Assembly (NCBI GenBank): GCA_918026815.1
Contig: CAKJVC010000123.1
Coordinates: forward strand, 496,001 to 560,000
Origin: Chalara sp. BL73
Lineage: Eukaryota > Ascomycota > Leotiomycetes > Helotiales
Reading direction: 5' to 3'
DNA length: 64,000 bases
The translations under genes were made by a program, and so were the position numbers. Every line of letters starts with the position of its first letter. Position 1 is the first letter of the stretch. The notes beneath the pieces are model-generated. The model had not been told where the DNA came from, ran no database searches, and saw only the letters and a list, made by a program, of their open reading frames with translations. Of this stretch, positions 1 to 10,954 are shown one piece after another.

Positions 1-262
1 CCACCCCATCTCCAGTCTCCAATCTCTAATCTCCATCTTGCCCCCCCATTCAACTCTATCTGGACGACAAAGCAGGTCGGTTTTTGTCAATTGGGGATCT
101 GCTTCGTTGCCAGAATTCCATTCTCAGGTCGCGATAGTAGTACCGGCTCACCCTCGTTTATTAGCAGTACTCTTCCGCCCACCACCCTTCTAGAAGCTTT
201 TTGCTGGCCGTGTCTGTGCTGATCGAATCTTCATTCTTCATTCTTCACCACAATCGATCCAT
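1..262 (+). promoter_or_regulatory. Pyrimidine-rich promoter/5' UTR of the bHLH gene
   Basis: The stretch before the first gene is rich in C and T (runs such as CTCCAATCTC and TCATTCTTCATTCTTC). This is typical of fungal core promoters and 5' leaders. No TATA box is evident. The window edge cuts it, so the full promoter is not seen. Confidence 0.45.
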
Positions 263-1928
263 ATGTCCCAAAGCCCCCCACAAACCACCATAACAAATCC
301 CGCTGTCATGAGCACTGAACAACATTCGTCTCTGCCTGCAGGGCTGGCCGGCGTATTAAACAGACCAGATGAGCAGCGAGATTCGGCATATTATTCCAAC
401 ATGGACGCTTCGTCTAAGCGTAAGAATCTTCCGCTTGCGACACCAATTTCTGTACACTGACCTTCAACTAGATACTTCTGTTCAGTCTGCGAATGGAAAC
501 AATGTTCTTACGCCTCCTTCGACGTATCAATCGTCAACAGCAGACCACACTCCGTCTCCCATCAACACCTCCATGCTGAACCAACCCCTCCCCTCACCAG
601 GCTCAATGAGTGTGGCCTCAATGGTATCTCCCACGGCAGATCAATCCATGCTCCGCCGCTTAGATCGACAATCATACGAATCAGGGACCGTGAGCGCGGG
701 GTTGCATAATTATGATGCGGATTCTCGAAGGCAGAGCGTTAACTCAACGGTCGCGCAAGGACTCGGAGAGTTGAGACTCGCTAGCTCGCCATATGCCAGC
801 AACAACCAGTCGACCACTTCAATCCAGTCTACCTTGCAGCAGCAGCGCAATCCAGGTGGTGCGGAACGAAACTCGCTGGGTCGGTTCTATTCGAATGGCC
901 AAACCACGCCAGCTCAACGAACGAGCATACCGATGAGCTTGCCAGACCCAATATCACCTAAGGGCCCAAGAGCTCCTATCATTGCTCCAGCGATTACTGG
1001 GCCGGCGCAGGGAAGTATCGCTCGTGCCCCAGAAGCTATTCCAGGTCAAGCATGGGCATTTCCCGAAGAACCCATCCAGCAACTCAACTCTAGAGCAAGG
1101 CCTAGCGCGGAGCCCATCAATCGTCAAGGTACCTCTTTCTTGGACTCAAGACGAAGCAGTTTCGCGGAGTCAATCGCTAGTAGTCAATATACTACAGAAT
1201 CGAGGTATCCTCCTGGACAACGCAGACTGGAAGAAGGTGTACCTGGTCAAGACTACCAGAGATTATCACGTGCCTCATCAGAGCTGCAAAATGTATCAAC
1301 GCATCACCACAGTCTACAACATAAGCAGGTCAGCGACCTGCAGAGCGAATCTGGTTCTCCAAGCAGCAGCCAGCCATATTCTCGAACACCAGAGCTGAGA
1401 GTTTCTCATAAGCTTGCCGAGCGAAAGAGACGAACTGAAATGAAAGACCTGTTTGATCAGCTGCGTGATTTGATGCCGCAAGAGCGTGGCTCCAAGGCTA
1501 GCAAGTGGGAGATCTTAACCAAAGGTATGTATCAGGCCATAAATAAGGATCTCCAGTACTAACGATCCTAAGCCATCGCTGAGTATACCCGTCTCAAAGA
1601 GACACTTGAAAAAGACCGAATTAAGATGACGACTATCACCAAAGAGAGGGATGATCTATATCGTGAATGTAACAACATGCGGGTTGAGAATGCTCAGCTT
1701 CGCGGTGAGATGGCACGCATGACCGGCGGTGCTGGCTATCGTGGTGATCATGTCAATCGGGAACATGAGCGTATGATTGATCCTAATCATCCTCACTATC
1801 AAGGATCTGCTCGCATTCCTCCCTCCGAGCAGCTGCCCCCGCTTCGTATGCAGAGCGGACCATCTTCGGAGTCCATGAACGGTATTCAGTACCAGAACGC
1901 ACCTCGTGTTGGGTATCATCAGTTCTAA
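263..1928 (+). CDS. Class B bHLH transcription factor
   Basis: Three exons, 263-419, 472-1524 and 1573-1928, give 521 residues. Both introns have good signals: the second starts GTATGT and contains TACTAAC. The reading frame is kept across both joins. The first 330 residues are Ser/Pro/Gln-rich and low in complexity. A basic helix-loop-helix domain follows, starting around HKLAERKRRTEMKDLFDQL. It has the His-Glu-Arg pattern at basic positions 5, 9 and 13 that defines class B factors binding CACGTG E-boxes. The second helix is interrupted by the last intron and continues as AIAEYTRLKETLEKD into a short coiled coil (KERDDLYRECNNMRVENAQL), a likely dimer extension. The product should be nuclear and dimeric. 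Related fungal proteins are often database-named 'GlcD gamma-like HLH', which tells little about function. Target genes cannot be inferred. Confidence 0.88.
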
Positions 1929-3076
1929 ATAGATGGTGTCTCTCACGGCTTAGCAGCAAGACTGTAGTCAAGCTCGAGTCCGCTCATCTCGAGGCATATG
2001 TGTGTTAATCAATCGCACCGCCTGCCCGTGGAGCATCATGACGTTCTGAAGCATTCGATTCATGCGTTTGCTTTCTCGATGAAGCATGTTATATCACCTC
2101 TTGAGGCCCGCTCTCCAGATTACAGCAGTGGGCCTCTTGTACGATTAGACCACCTTCGGTTATTTTCCTCTGTTTTCAACTGTCTGGGATAGTCTCATAT
2201 TGGGCCGGTACTTTCCTTTAAATACCCGCCGTAGATCTACATATATATCTGCTAGGTGGCGCTTTCGACTTCGCCATCGCTCGGCTCGGGATGTAGCTTC
2301 GGGACGCGAATTTTGATCTTTATTTCCTTTGTATCCAATAAAAAGTATGGGATTGGTGTCCGACATAATCGACTATCGATTGGTGGAATTGGTTGTCTGC
2401 ATGGGATGACAACTGGCGTTTTCTCTTTATCATTATACCCGCGATTTTCTTATCCTTTCGATTCAAACCACCTTCGATCGCTCGAAAGAGTTGGACAAAT
2501 CTGGAGTTCATATTGGAAAGGATATTTTCTATTGGGGGATATTGCACGGGACGGATCGGTTGTGGATGGGAAAAGATATGGATGGGCGTTGCCCTAGGGG
2601 GAGCATCATGCTGGGAATTAATCTCAAGGATATTCATGGATTGGGATAATACGGTGATGTTATTTAAGTAACGAACGTCTGTACTATGTTGCGATGCGCC
2701 CTGGGCTTTTGCTGCTTAGTGGGACCGTCTGGAAAAAAGGGGGGTATTAGCAACAATACAGAAATGAATGAGCATTGAGCATCTTAAAGCTTATCCTTTT
2801 TAGAGTGACAATAGGTTGTGCTCTTTTTGTTTACTGTTCATTATTTGCGGTGAGCTCGTGCATCCAGGTGAATATTATGGTAGGAACATCATATTAGGTA
2901 CCCACATTAGAAGAAATACTGAAATACCGCACGCAGGCTACGAAATATCCATTTATTGATCTCTCTATGGTTAGAGGTGCTAAAGTTACAAATGATTTTC
3001 CTTGCTACAACGTAAACTCCATATTTTGATGGCACATCATAAGGGGCTTTTCGATTGATCCCCCCCAAACCACGTC
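1929..3076. other. Intergenic / long 3' UTR region
   Basis: About 1.1 kb between the convergent bHLH and GT69 genes. Several overlapping hydrophobic ORFs of about 100 codons occur in it, but all are mutually antisense or begin with non-ATG codons and show no domain. I see no gene. The first few hundred bases are probably 3' UTR of the bHLH gene. Confidence 0.5.
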
Positions 3077-4423
3077 TTAAACGTGACCCCACCCATTATC
3101 ATACAGAATTTGCATCTCGTTCACCAAACACTCCACCCCAGGTTCTTTCCTCATCTCATTCATTTCCACCTCCCTCATCCCTCCCTCATGTCCCCCTTTC
3201 CTTCCTCCCTTCACCCACTTGTTGACTCTCCGTCTGATAACAGCATTCTCACTCCACAGCGTCAAACGCCCTATCCAGCGCGCCCACCTGTTTCCCCAGA
3301 TTCCCACGATTACATCCCAGTTACTGGGCCAGCTGTGGGATGATGGGTTGATCCGATCATAGTTCGGGATGCTGTAGCTCACGCGGACGTTCGGGTTCAG
3401 CCACACCCCTAGCTTCTCACTCAATGGGTTATCGGCGTGTATCAAGCAGCACTCCGAGCCTTCGACATGCCAGCTTGCCAAGCTGTCGCTGATGCCGCGA
3501 AATTTGAGCGGTTTTGCTCCGTAGAACGGCCGCGATTCAAAGACCATCATCCCGTTCCAACACGACTTGACGGGTACGGGCGACATGGAGCGGAGAGCAT
3601 GCAGGGACGGCGAGGAGCGGAAGTAGGGATAGGACTGTGTGGCGGTTTTGTAGCCGTAGACGTCTCGCAGGGCGAAGGTGTCGTAGTAGCTGGTCGGCGA
3701 GGAGTGAAAATCTAGCGCGCAGGCTGCAGCGTAGGATCCGTGATTCGTATCCAGCAAAGTCAGCACGTCCTCGGTGGTGAACACGACGTCGTTGATCCAA
3801 AGCACTTTATCGTAATGATGCTTTGTATCCTGAAACAGAGGCTCCATCACCCTATTCCTCTCCGCTGCGAGGTACGGTATGCGCCGCATTTCCCACCCGT
3901 CAAAACCGGCTTTGCTTTCTGGACGTCCGGTATACACCCAACCTTTCCGTTGGCCGGCATTTGGGAGGGAACGCAGCATGTCGAGCTGCTCGTCGTGGTT
4001 TATACCGGTGAGGATCCGGTGTGCTACGCCCATCCTCTCGAGGTCGGATTGCAGGTCCAGTAGGGCGCCTTTCGTATCGTCAAAGCTCCCGCTCTCCATG
4101 ATTGAGATAAATATATTTGAGGGCCCAAGATCGGAAATAAGCTGTAAGAGCGAGTTAGTATATGAGAGTCGAAGGATGTATCTGTATAATGGTCAGTCAC
4201 GTGACCTACAGGCAAATGATGGTTGGAGGTACTCAGTATTGCGAAACATTGAGGCGATGAATATCTTTTGATTTGGAGGAGCAGTTGCTAAGGTTACTCG
4301 TGTTAGAGGCGGCCGGGTGTGAGTATTATAGATGGCGTCGAGGATGAATAGGAAAGACATTAGGAAGATCAAGGGGTGTGGCCGGAAATATCTTCGCCGG
4401 AAGGAGCGTGAGATATAGAGCAT
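3077..4423 (-). CDS. GT69 CAP59-like alpha-mannosyltransferase
   Basis: Two exons on the minus strand, 4423-4233 and 4181-3077, give 431 residues. The 51-nt intron join produces FRNTEYILRLSYTN, matching the family's conserved IFIASMFRNTEYI...SIMESGSFDDTKGALLDL block. The protein starts with a short basic tail and one hydrophobic segment (PLIFLMSFLFILDAIY, residues about 17-32), a type II anchor. This predicts a lumenal Golgi enzyme. The catalytic region carries DKVLWINDVVFTTEDVL, the acidic motif typical of the CAP59/CMT1 family (PF11735). Known members transfer mannose to capsule or cell-wall glycans in Cryptococcus; the substrate here is unknown. The C-terminus is a basic, glycine-rich tail (about residues 380-431). 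It is convergent with the bHLH gene. Confidence 0.87.
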
Positions 4424-5245
4424 TTCGAGGATCTGGTAGACAGATAACTGGCGATGCTAAACAGGAAATCGTCTTTCGCGGATGGCCAGGCCATGTCAGG
4501 TCAAGTGTATGCGATTTAGATCAGCTTTTTTTCTCCCCCTTGGAGATTGACTGACTGTCTGGCGATAAGATTGCTGAGGTTAATATGTAATTTTAGTTCA
4601 GCAAAGTAAGAAAGAGCTAATGTCGAGAAAACAGCGAAATCACCACTGTTGCTCTATTGAGTGTCGTCTACGCTGTTGAAGTCGTGATTGAAATTCTATG
4701 CCGGTTGAGGTTTACGGTAAGTCGCAAATGATTGGCGGGCTAGTCCAACATCATATTGTATCCACTTTTCTTAGCTGTCCAAGACTTAGACTACACCCTA
4801 CTTCCAGCTTGGAGTCTATCGAATTCTATAATGCTCGGGTTGATAAATCTGCTCTTGAAATCAGACTTTGTAGCGTTAGTATGAAATGCCATGTTTGCCT
4901 TTAGATAGATGTGCTGACAACCGTGAGAAATCCGAACCTAAACTTCACCTGTTGACAGACTAAAGGAAGTCAACGATCATCATATATCTGAAATGTCTTT
5001 TCTTTGGAATTAGGGGCCATCAGTTGCTACCCCTTATGTTGATTGAGTAGAGAGTATGTACCGATACCCTTAGATTTATGAGATAAACTGTCCGGCTTGC
5101 CCTTATATCTGTTCCTTTGAGCAACATTGCAAAATCATACCCAAAGTGGACATCTCACCCAAGATGGTCTTCTTCCTCCGAACTGCCACTTGGAAACACA
5201 CTGGAGGGAATTGCCGAGGAACAAATTGAATAGCCTAGTAGGTCT
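4424..5245. other. Gene-free stretch
   Basis: No ORF with coding character. It should include the promoter of the minus-strand GT69 gene, whose ATG lies at 4423. Short ORFs here show no recognisable domain. Confidence 0.45.
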
Positions 5246-5702
5246 ACGAAATTAAATGAGTTGCCGATGGATGTTCCGGATATGATATTGAATATTGTCT
5301 ATGATCAAGAAGCGTCCCGGTTACGCTGTCGTTGTTCACGGCTTCGCACCTCATATGTGACGCTAAAAGCAACAACTCTGAGCACCATATAGCCAATACT
5401 GCTGTTCTTCGAGCGACCTGCTCAGCCTTTCATGCCTGGGCTCGCTTCCGCATGTTCAGTATGACGGCTAGATATGTGGATCAACCTCTCGGATTTGAAA
5501 GTCTTCAATACGGACTTGGAGGAATTTCTTCCAGCGAAACCTCAAGCGGGCTTTTCGGCGATTTTCCAGAATTGAAGTAAGCAGGAATTGGATGGCAGCT
5601 TGGAATATGACACTCCATGTTCCGAATATGGAGTTACTGGACCCATTCGAAACTAGTCGAACACATGACATTGTCTTTGTACCGCTGCATGAGCCACGTT
5701 AG
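5246..5702 (+). pseudogene. Possible decayed F-box-like gene
   Basis: The frame from about 5246 to 5392 reads an F-box-like start (NELPMDVPDMILNIV, then DQEASRLRCR). It lacks an ATG and soon meets a stop. Downstream, coding-like patches continue in other frames, for example ATGACACTCCATGTTCCG near 5607 opening MTLHVPNMELLDPFE, ending at the TAG near 5702. The LPxxVxxxIL pattern is the only clue to the F-box assignment, and the rest matches nothing I recognise. This may be a frameshifted relic or a chance resemblance. Confidence 0.25.
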
Positions 5703-6554
5703 GCACTGTTGAAGGGATGTAATGGGCATTACCCCCACAAGCCGGGCTTGTATGGGGAGAAGTCTGTATTGAACTGTAGGAGCCGGAAATGACACTTTTC
5801 AAACACGACTAACCACAAGCAAATATAACACAGTCCCTACCACTTCTAGGATGACACGCAAGAAACTAACTTGGAACATTGAGCGTGATGGCGGTGAGTA
5901 ATAGAAAGTGGTTTCCAGAATGATGGATGTGCGTTGGAATGTCTTCAGCTTTATTACAACTTGTGAGTTGAGACTACTGAATTTGGGATAGGACTTGATG
6001 AGAAAGGATAGGAGCGTGATTTTTGACCTGGCAGTGCGAGTTCAGCGCGTGAGTATGTACTCAGAGAATATATTTGCAGAAGCGTAGGCTTCGATTATTC
6101 TTCTGCTAGGGGGAGAGAATAATATTTCTAATTCATAAGGGTCAGGTGTACAAATAGAATATGCTTTGTCTTCGCTTTTGTCTAAACGTAATATCTGGAG
6201 CTGGGGTATGTAGACAATGAAGGAATACACCGAGTAACTATGAACTCATCAAGATCGATGCCACTTGACGAGTATGAATGTTCTTGTAACTGTTTGTATG
6301 ATGACATAAGGATGCCAAGAGCGCGCCTTGGGAAAGGAGGTTCCCCACATAAAAGCTCAAAAAAGTCTAGCCCGGCACGCTAAAAGTCAAATGATTTTGC
6401 CAATGTCCCGTCATTTTTTCCTCCAGTACAGAAGACAAGTTCAACACATCAAGTTCATCAACCTTGAACAAACATTCCATTTCCCCTTTCGCCTCAGTAC
6501 AAGTTTTACGGCAGTTCATTCCTTGTACGATCTTCTCACGACTTATCCGCAATC
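5703..6554. other. Gene-free stretch and promoter of the RRM gene
   Basis: No convincing ORF. The last 150 bases before the split start codon at 6555 are CT-rich and probably form the 5' leader of the downstream gene. Confidence 0.45.
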
Positions 6555-7671
6555 ATGTAAGCTATAACCAATTAATTCTTGCTAGAAAGCACATACTAAT
6601 GCAAAATCTGCAAAGGCACTTCGTCCGCCGTGCAGCTCTCCGTGCTGCTTCATCAGGTCCTTCCGCCTCGTTTGTATCAAAATCCCGCTCAATCAACACA
6701 TCCTCTCCATTTGCTCTGCGGTCAAAGACACAACAGGCCGTCACACCATCGGTCTTTAGAAGATTTGCCCACGAAGACGCCGAGTCAAAAGTCCAGTCTG
6801 CTGATAATGAAGATACGGGTGCTATTCGATCAGCTGTCAACTCTGCTAGTGAGACCACTTCGACATATGCTAGCAATGCTGCTGAGAGCATAAGTCAAGG
6901 TATTGAGCAGGCCAGAGATGTGGTTGCGGATGGCGCTCAGGAAATTGGTGCTGCTGCTGGCTACAACTCTGCTCCAAGAGAGCGACGTCAGTTCAGTGAT
7001 TCTCGTGCGCCAACAAGCTTAGGTTCCCGCGTCGGTGAATATCAGCGACATCAGAGAAAAGAGGATAATCATCTTTCTCCAACTTCTTCCATATATATTG
7101 GGAACTTGCTCTTTGACGTTACTGGCGCCGATCTTGCGAAAGAATTCTCGGAGTATGGAACCGTTAAGTCAGCCATCATTGCACAAGATTCAAGAGGGTT
7201 GAGCAAAGGGTTATTTTTGATCTCCCCGGACAAATTGATGCAAACGCTAATCGAATCACTAGTTTTGGATATGTTGAGTTTGAGACCACTCAGCAAGCTA
7301 CTGCCGCAATTGAGGCACGCCACCTGACTGTTTTTGAGGGCCGCCGCCTGATTGTCAATTACATGGCAAAGACCCAGCGTGACCGCTCGCCGAGCGAGCC
7401 GTCCAAAACACTCTTCATTGGTAATCTTGCTTTTGAGATGTCTGATGCCGATCTCAATAAGCTCTTCCGCGAGATCCGCAATGTCATCGATGTTCGGGTT
7501 GCCATTGACAGACGCACTGGACAACCAAGAGGGTTCGCTCACGCAGACTTTGTTGATATCGATAGTGCTACCAAGGCCATGGGTCAACTCGCTAATAAGG
7601 AGGTTTACGGACGAAAGTTGAGGGTGGACTTTAGTGCTGGAAGCCGTAATCGTGGGACGATCGACAACTAA
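6555..7671 (+). CDS. Two-RRM RNA-binding protein, likely mitochondrial
   Basis: Proposed exons are 6555-6556, 6616-7209 and 7263-7671, giving 334 residues. The first exon contributes only AT of the start codon. The 59-nt intron begins GTAAGC and carries TACTAAT 15 nt before its AG. The alternative is an unspliced start at the in-frame ATG at 6599. Either way the N-terminus is Arg/Ala/Ser-rich (HFVRRAALRAASSG) and free of acidic residues until about residue 48 (FRRFAHEDAESK), a typical mitochondrial presequence. Two RRMs follow. RRM1 has RNP2 IYIGNL and RNP1 KGFGYVEF, with RNP1 restored by splicing the second intron. RRM2 has RNP2 LFIGNL and RNP1 RGFAHADF. The protein probably acts in organellar RNA metabolism; its RNA targets are unknown. 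Confidence 0.82.
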
Positions 7672-8480
7672 ACCTATGGTAGAGCATAAATAGAAGTTTC
7701 TCGACTAGGGCAGGGATGTAAGAGCCTGGATGAGGTTGGGGATGCTGGACATGTAAGATCAATGGGAATCAGATAGGCTGATTTAGAAGTGGATGGGGTG
7801 TGTATTAAAAGCTGCGGGATATCATGGATGCTCTTTGGGTCTAAACTTTTTGTTTCTTGTCTTGATGCCCTTACGCATTTAGAAACGATTGTAACATAAG
7901 GGTTTGGGCAGGCGCAGGTAGATGATTGAGAAAACTCAGACATAATTCCGCTCTTGATTCTCATACATGATAATTTTGGTACTAGTAGGCTGGCACCGAC
8001 GGTAATTTAGCCAGGAATCCAAAGAGTTTCCATTAGATGCATCGCATGGGAAGCGAGCGCCAGACGTCTGTCATTTGTTCCTAAATGAAATCTTGACTCA
8101 TAGATCGCTTTTAAATCAGATGAGATGATACTTACCTACCAGCCTACATGTGAGTATGAGGATGGGCTTTTCAAATATTGCCTCGGCGCGAGGTTGCCAC
8201 GGAACCCCAAACGTCAACCTTCCAAACCCCACATGCATGCTGACGAAGGTGCCCGGCTGGCCTCCCCTCTTTTGATATAATTTGACAACAACCACAATCA
8301 GACACGTACATTCACCACAAGAGAGATATCTCTGCACCCTTTCTTTTTTCTGTATAGTAATTCTTTACGAAGCCGCATATAAAACGAATCTTCTTTGGTC
8401 TAGTTCTGCAGCAAATCTTCTTGCAAGTGATAAAGGGCATTCCTCCAATATTCCGACGCCTTCCATATCTATCTCTTATA
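7672..8480. other. Intergenic region upstream of PEX5
   Basis: About 0.8 kb with no coding signal. It should contain the RRM gene's 3' UTR and the PEX5 promoter and 5' leader. Confidence 0.45.
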
Positions 8481-10466
8481 ATGTCATTCATGGGTGGCGC
8501 CGAGTGCTCGACAGCTGGGAATCCTCTAAGCCAGTTTACAAAACATGTGCAAGATGACAAGAGTCTGCAGAGAGATCGGCTGGTGGGAAGAGCACCTGGA
8601 GGTAGCATGCAGGGTATGCGCACCTCCAATATGAATGGTAATCAGGATCATGTAAGTCTGAGCTTCTATTGGCGAACTCTCTACTAACACGCCTTGTAGA
8701 TGATGAATGATTTTATGCAACAAACCGGACAGATGCCAGAAGCATTCGCCATGCAACACAGCCTTCACCAAGAGCCACTAATGAGAGCTGGGTCGGCATC
8801 TCCAGGACTGAATGGATGGGCAAACGAATTTCGTCCAGGAGTCGAAGATCAGGCGCGGATGGAGGCTGCGTTCCAAGCCCCTAAAGGTGCAGCCTTTAGC
8901 CCAGCAGACTTTGCGCGATTTCAGCAGATGAACCAGCAGTCGGCGAGGGCAGGAAGTCCGATGGCACAAAATATGGGCTATCAACCACAAATGGGCATGA
9001 ACAGAATGGGGATGGGGATGGGGATGGGTTATGGTGGTATGGGAATGGGTATGGGCATGATGAACCGACCGTACGAGATGGCACCAAATATCTCACAACA
9101 GGATCTAAAAGGAAAGGGAAAGATGGTTGAGCTTGATGACGAGCATTGGGAAGAGCAATTCAAGAAAATGGATTTGCAGCATAAGGAACAGGAAGAGGCT
9201 ATGGCTGCAGAGGCAGAACTTGATCAAATGGACAGGTCAGTCCTTGAATCCGAAACGAATGAATTTGGTGATTTTGAATCTATTTGGAGAGGAATACAAG
9301 CTGAGAAAGCTGCCGCTAGGGACATGATTGCAGAGGAAAATATCCTGGATGGCATGAGCATGGACGATATATATGCGAAAGGCAATTTTGATCAGTGGGA
9401 TGGATTTGATAGTATAGGAACCCATCAGTCTCCATTCAGGGATCCACAACTAGGAGATTACATGTTCGAGCAAGACAACAAGTTTAGAGACGTCACCAAT
9501 CCTTTCGAGGAGGGCGTCAAGATTATGCAAGAGGGTGGAAACCTTTCTCTTGCAGCATTGGCATTTGAAGCCGCATGTCAAAAAGACCCACAACATATTG
9601 AGGCTTGGGTTCTTCTTGGATCTGCTCAAGCTCAAAACGAGAAAGAGAGCCCCGCAATTCGCGCTCTAGAGCAAGCTCTTCAGCTTGATCCGAGTAATCT
9701 TACCGCCTTAATGGGACTGGCAGTATCATACACAAACGAAGGTTACGACAGTACTGCATATCGCACCTTAGAACGATGGCTCTCTGTCAAGTACCCGTCA
9801 ATCATCTCACCAGACGCCTTATCCTCAGATGCCGAAGTCGGGTTCACGGACCGCCATCAGTTACATGAGAAGGTTACGGATCTCTTCATCCTCGCGGCTC
9901 AACTCTCGCCAGATGGGGAGCACATGGATCCTGACGTACAAGTTGGTCTCGGTGTTCTATTCTATGGGGCTGAAGAGTATGATAAGGCAGTAGACTGCTT
10001 TACTGCTGCTTTGGCATCCACAGAGCAAGGCACCGTGAACCAACGCGATCAGCTCCATCTCCTACAAAATCGGCTGGGTGCAACGCTCGCTAATTCTGGC
10101 CGCTCAGAAGAGGCAATCACAGCATACTCTGAAGCGTTGACTTTGCGACCAAATTTCGTCCGTGCGAGATACAATTTGGGAGTCTCGTGTATAAACATTG
10201 GATGTTATGAGGAAGCAGCAGCTCACCTGCTGAGAGCGCTGGAGATGCATAAGATCGATGAAGTCGAGGGACGACAGAAAGCGAGGGATATTCTTGGCGG
10301 TGGAGCAAGTGATGCGGAGCTTGATGGTATGATTAGTGCGAACCAGAGCACAAATCTGTACGATACATTACGGAGGGTATTTAGTCAGATGGGACGCAGG
10401 GATCTGAGTGAACGGGTGGTCGTCGGAATGGACGTACAGAGCTTTAGAGGCGATTTTGACTTCTGA
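8481..10466 (+). CDS. PEX5: Peroxisomal targeting signal 1 receptor PEX5
   Basis: Two exons, 8481-8651 and 8700-10466, give 645 residues. The intron has a GTAAGT donor and a CTAAC branch site. The N-terminus MSFMGGAEC carries the conserved Cys (residue 9) that is mono-ubiquitinated during receptor export. Diaromatic WxxxF/Y-type peptides, used for docking to PEX14/PEX13, lie at about W97 (WANEF), W207 (WEEQF), W253 and W290. The C-terminal half, from about residue 320, is a TPR array that recognises the SKL-type tripeptide of matrix enzymes. The receptor shuttles between cytosol and peroxisome membrane. A Met/Gly-rich tract at about residues 148-179 is unusual. Length and motif order match fungal PEX5. 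Confidence 0.97.
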
Positions 10467-10954
10467 GCGGCGAAGTTCAGATGAGCAACAGTGGAGGAAA
10501 TAAGATGAAAAGATGCTTTGGCTAGCACGTAAATCTACATAGACAACTCATGATAATGCAACGAGATTCACAAACGAAACTTTTGTATTTCCTTTGCTCC
10601 GAGTCGATCTTTCTAAAGGTCCGTTTGATAGCTCTGTATATAAATTGTCATATGTGTTTGAAATCATTCACTTGGAATTGCCAGAAATAGATCAGAAAAG
10701 CAGTAGATTCGTGTTCTCATCTTCTGTTTACAGTCATAAGCATACGTAATGACCAAAGCCAGAACTACCCACGTTGTTCATTCTAAAAAGAGCCTCTGTG
10801 CCATTGGTCATGCCGCGGCAAGACCCACCAATATAAACATTTAACATCAACTTTTCCTATCAAGCCAAACGCCACATTCAGCAATAGGCGTCCCCTTTTC
10901 TATCCTCTCCCCCTCTTGGAATTCTCGACCTCCCCTTGAGACTTGTAACGACTC
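10467..10954. other. Intergenic region between PEX5 and the SET/MYND gene
   Basis: About 490 bases with no ORF of note. The 100 bases before ATG 10955 are CT-rich, as expected of a fungal leader. Confidence 0.45.

Noticed and set aside
2320..2671. Overlapping hydrophobic ORFs on both strands downstream of the bHLH gene
   Set aside because: They are mutually antisense, the plus-strand ones include non-ATG starts, and none shows a domain.
7069..7587. A 172-codon ORF on the minus strand
   Set aside because: It is antisense to the two RRM domains, whose RNP motifs and splice signals make the plus strand the coding one.
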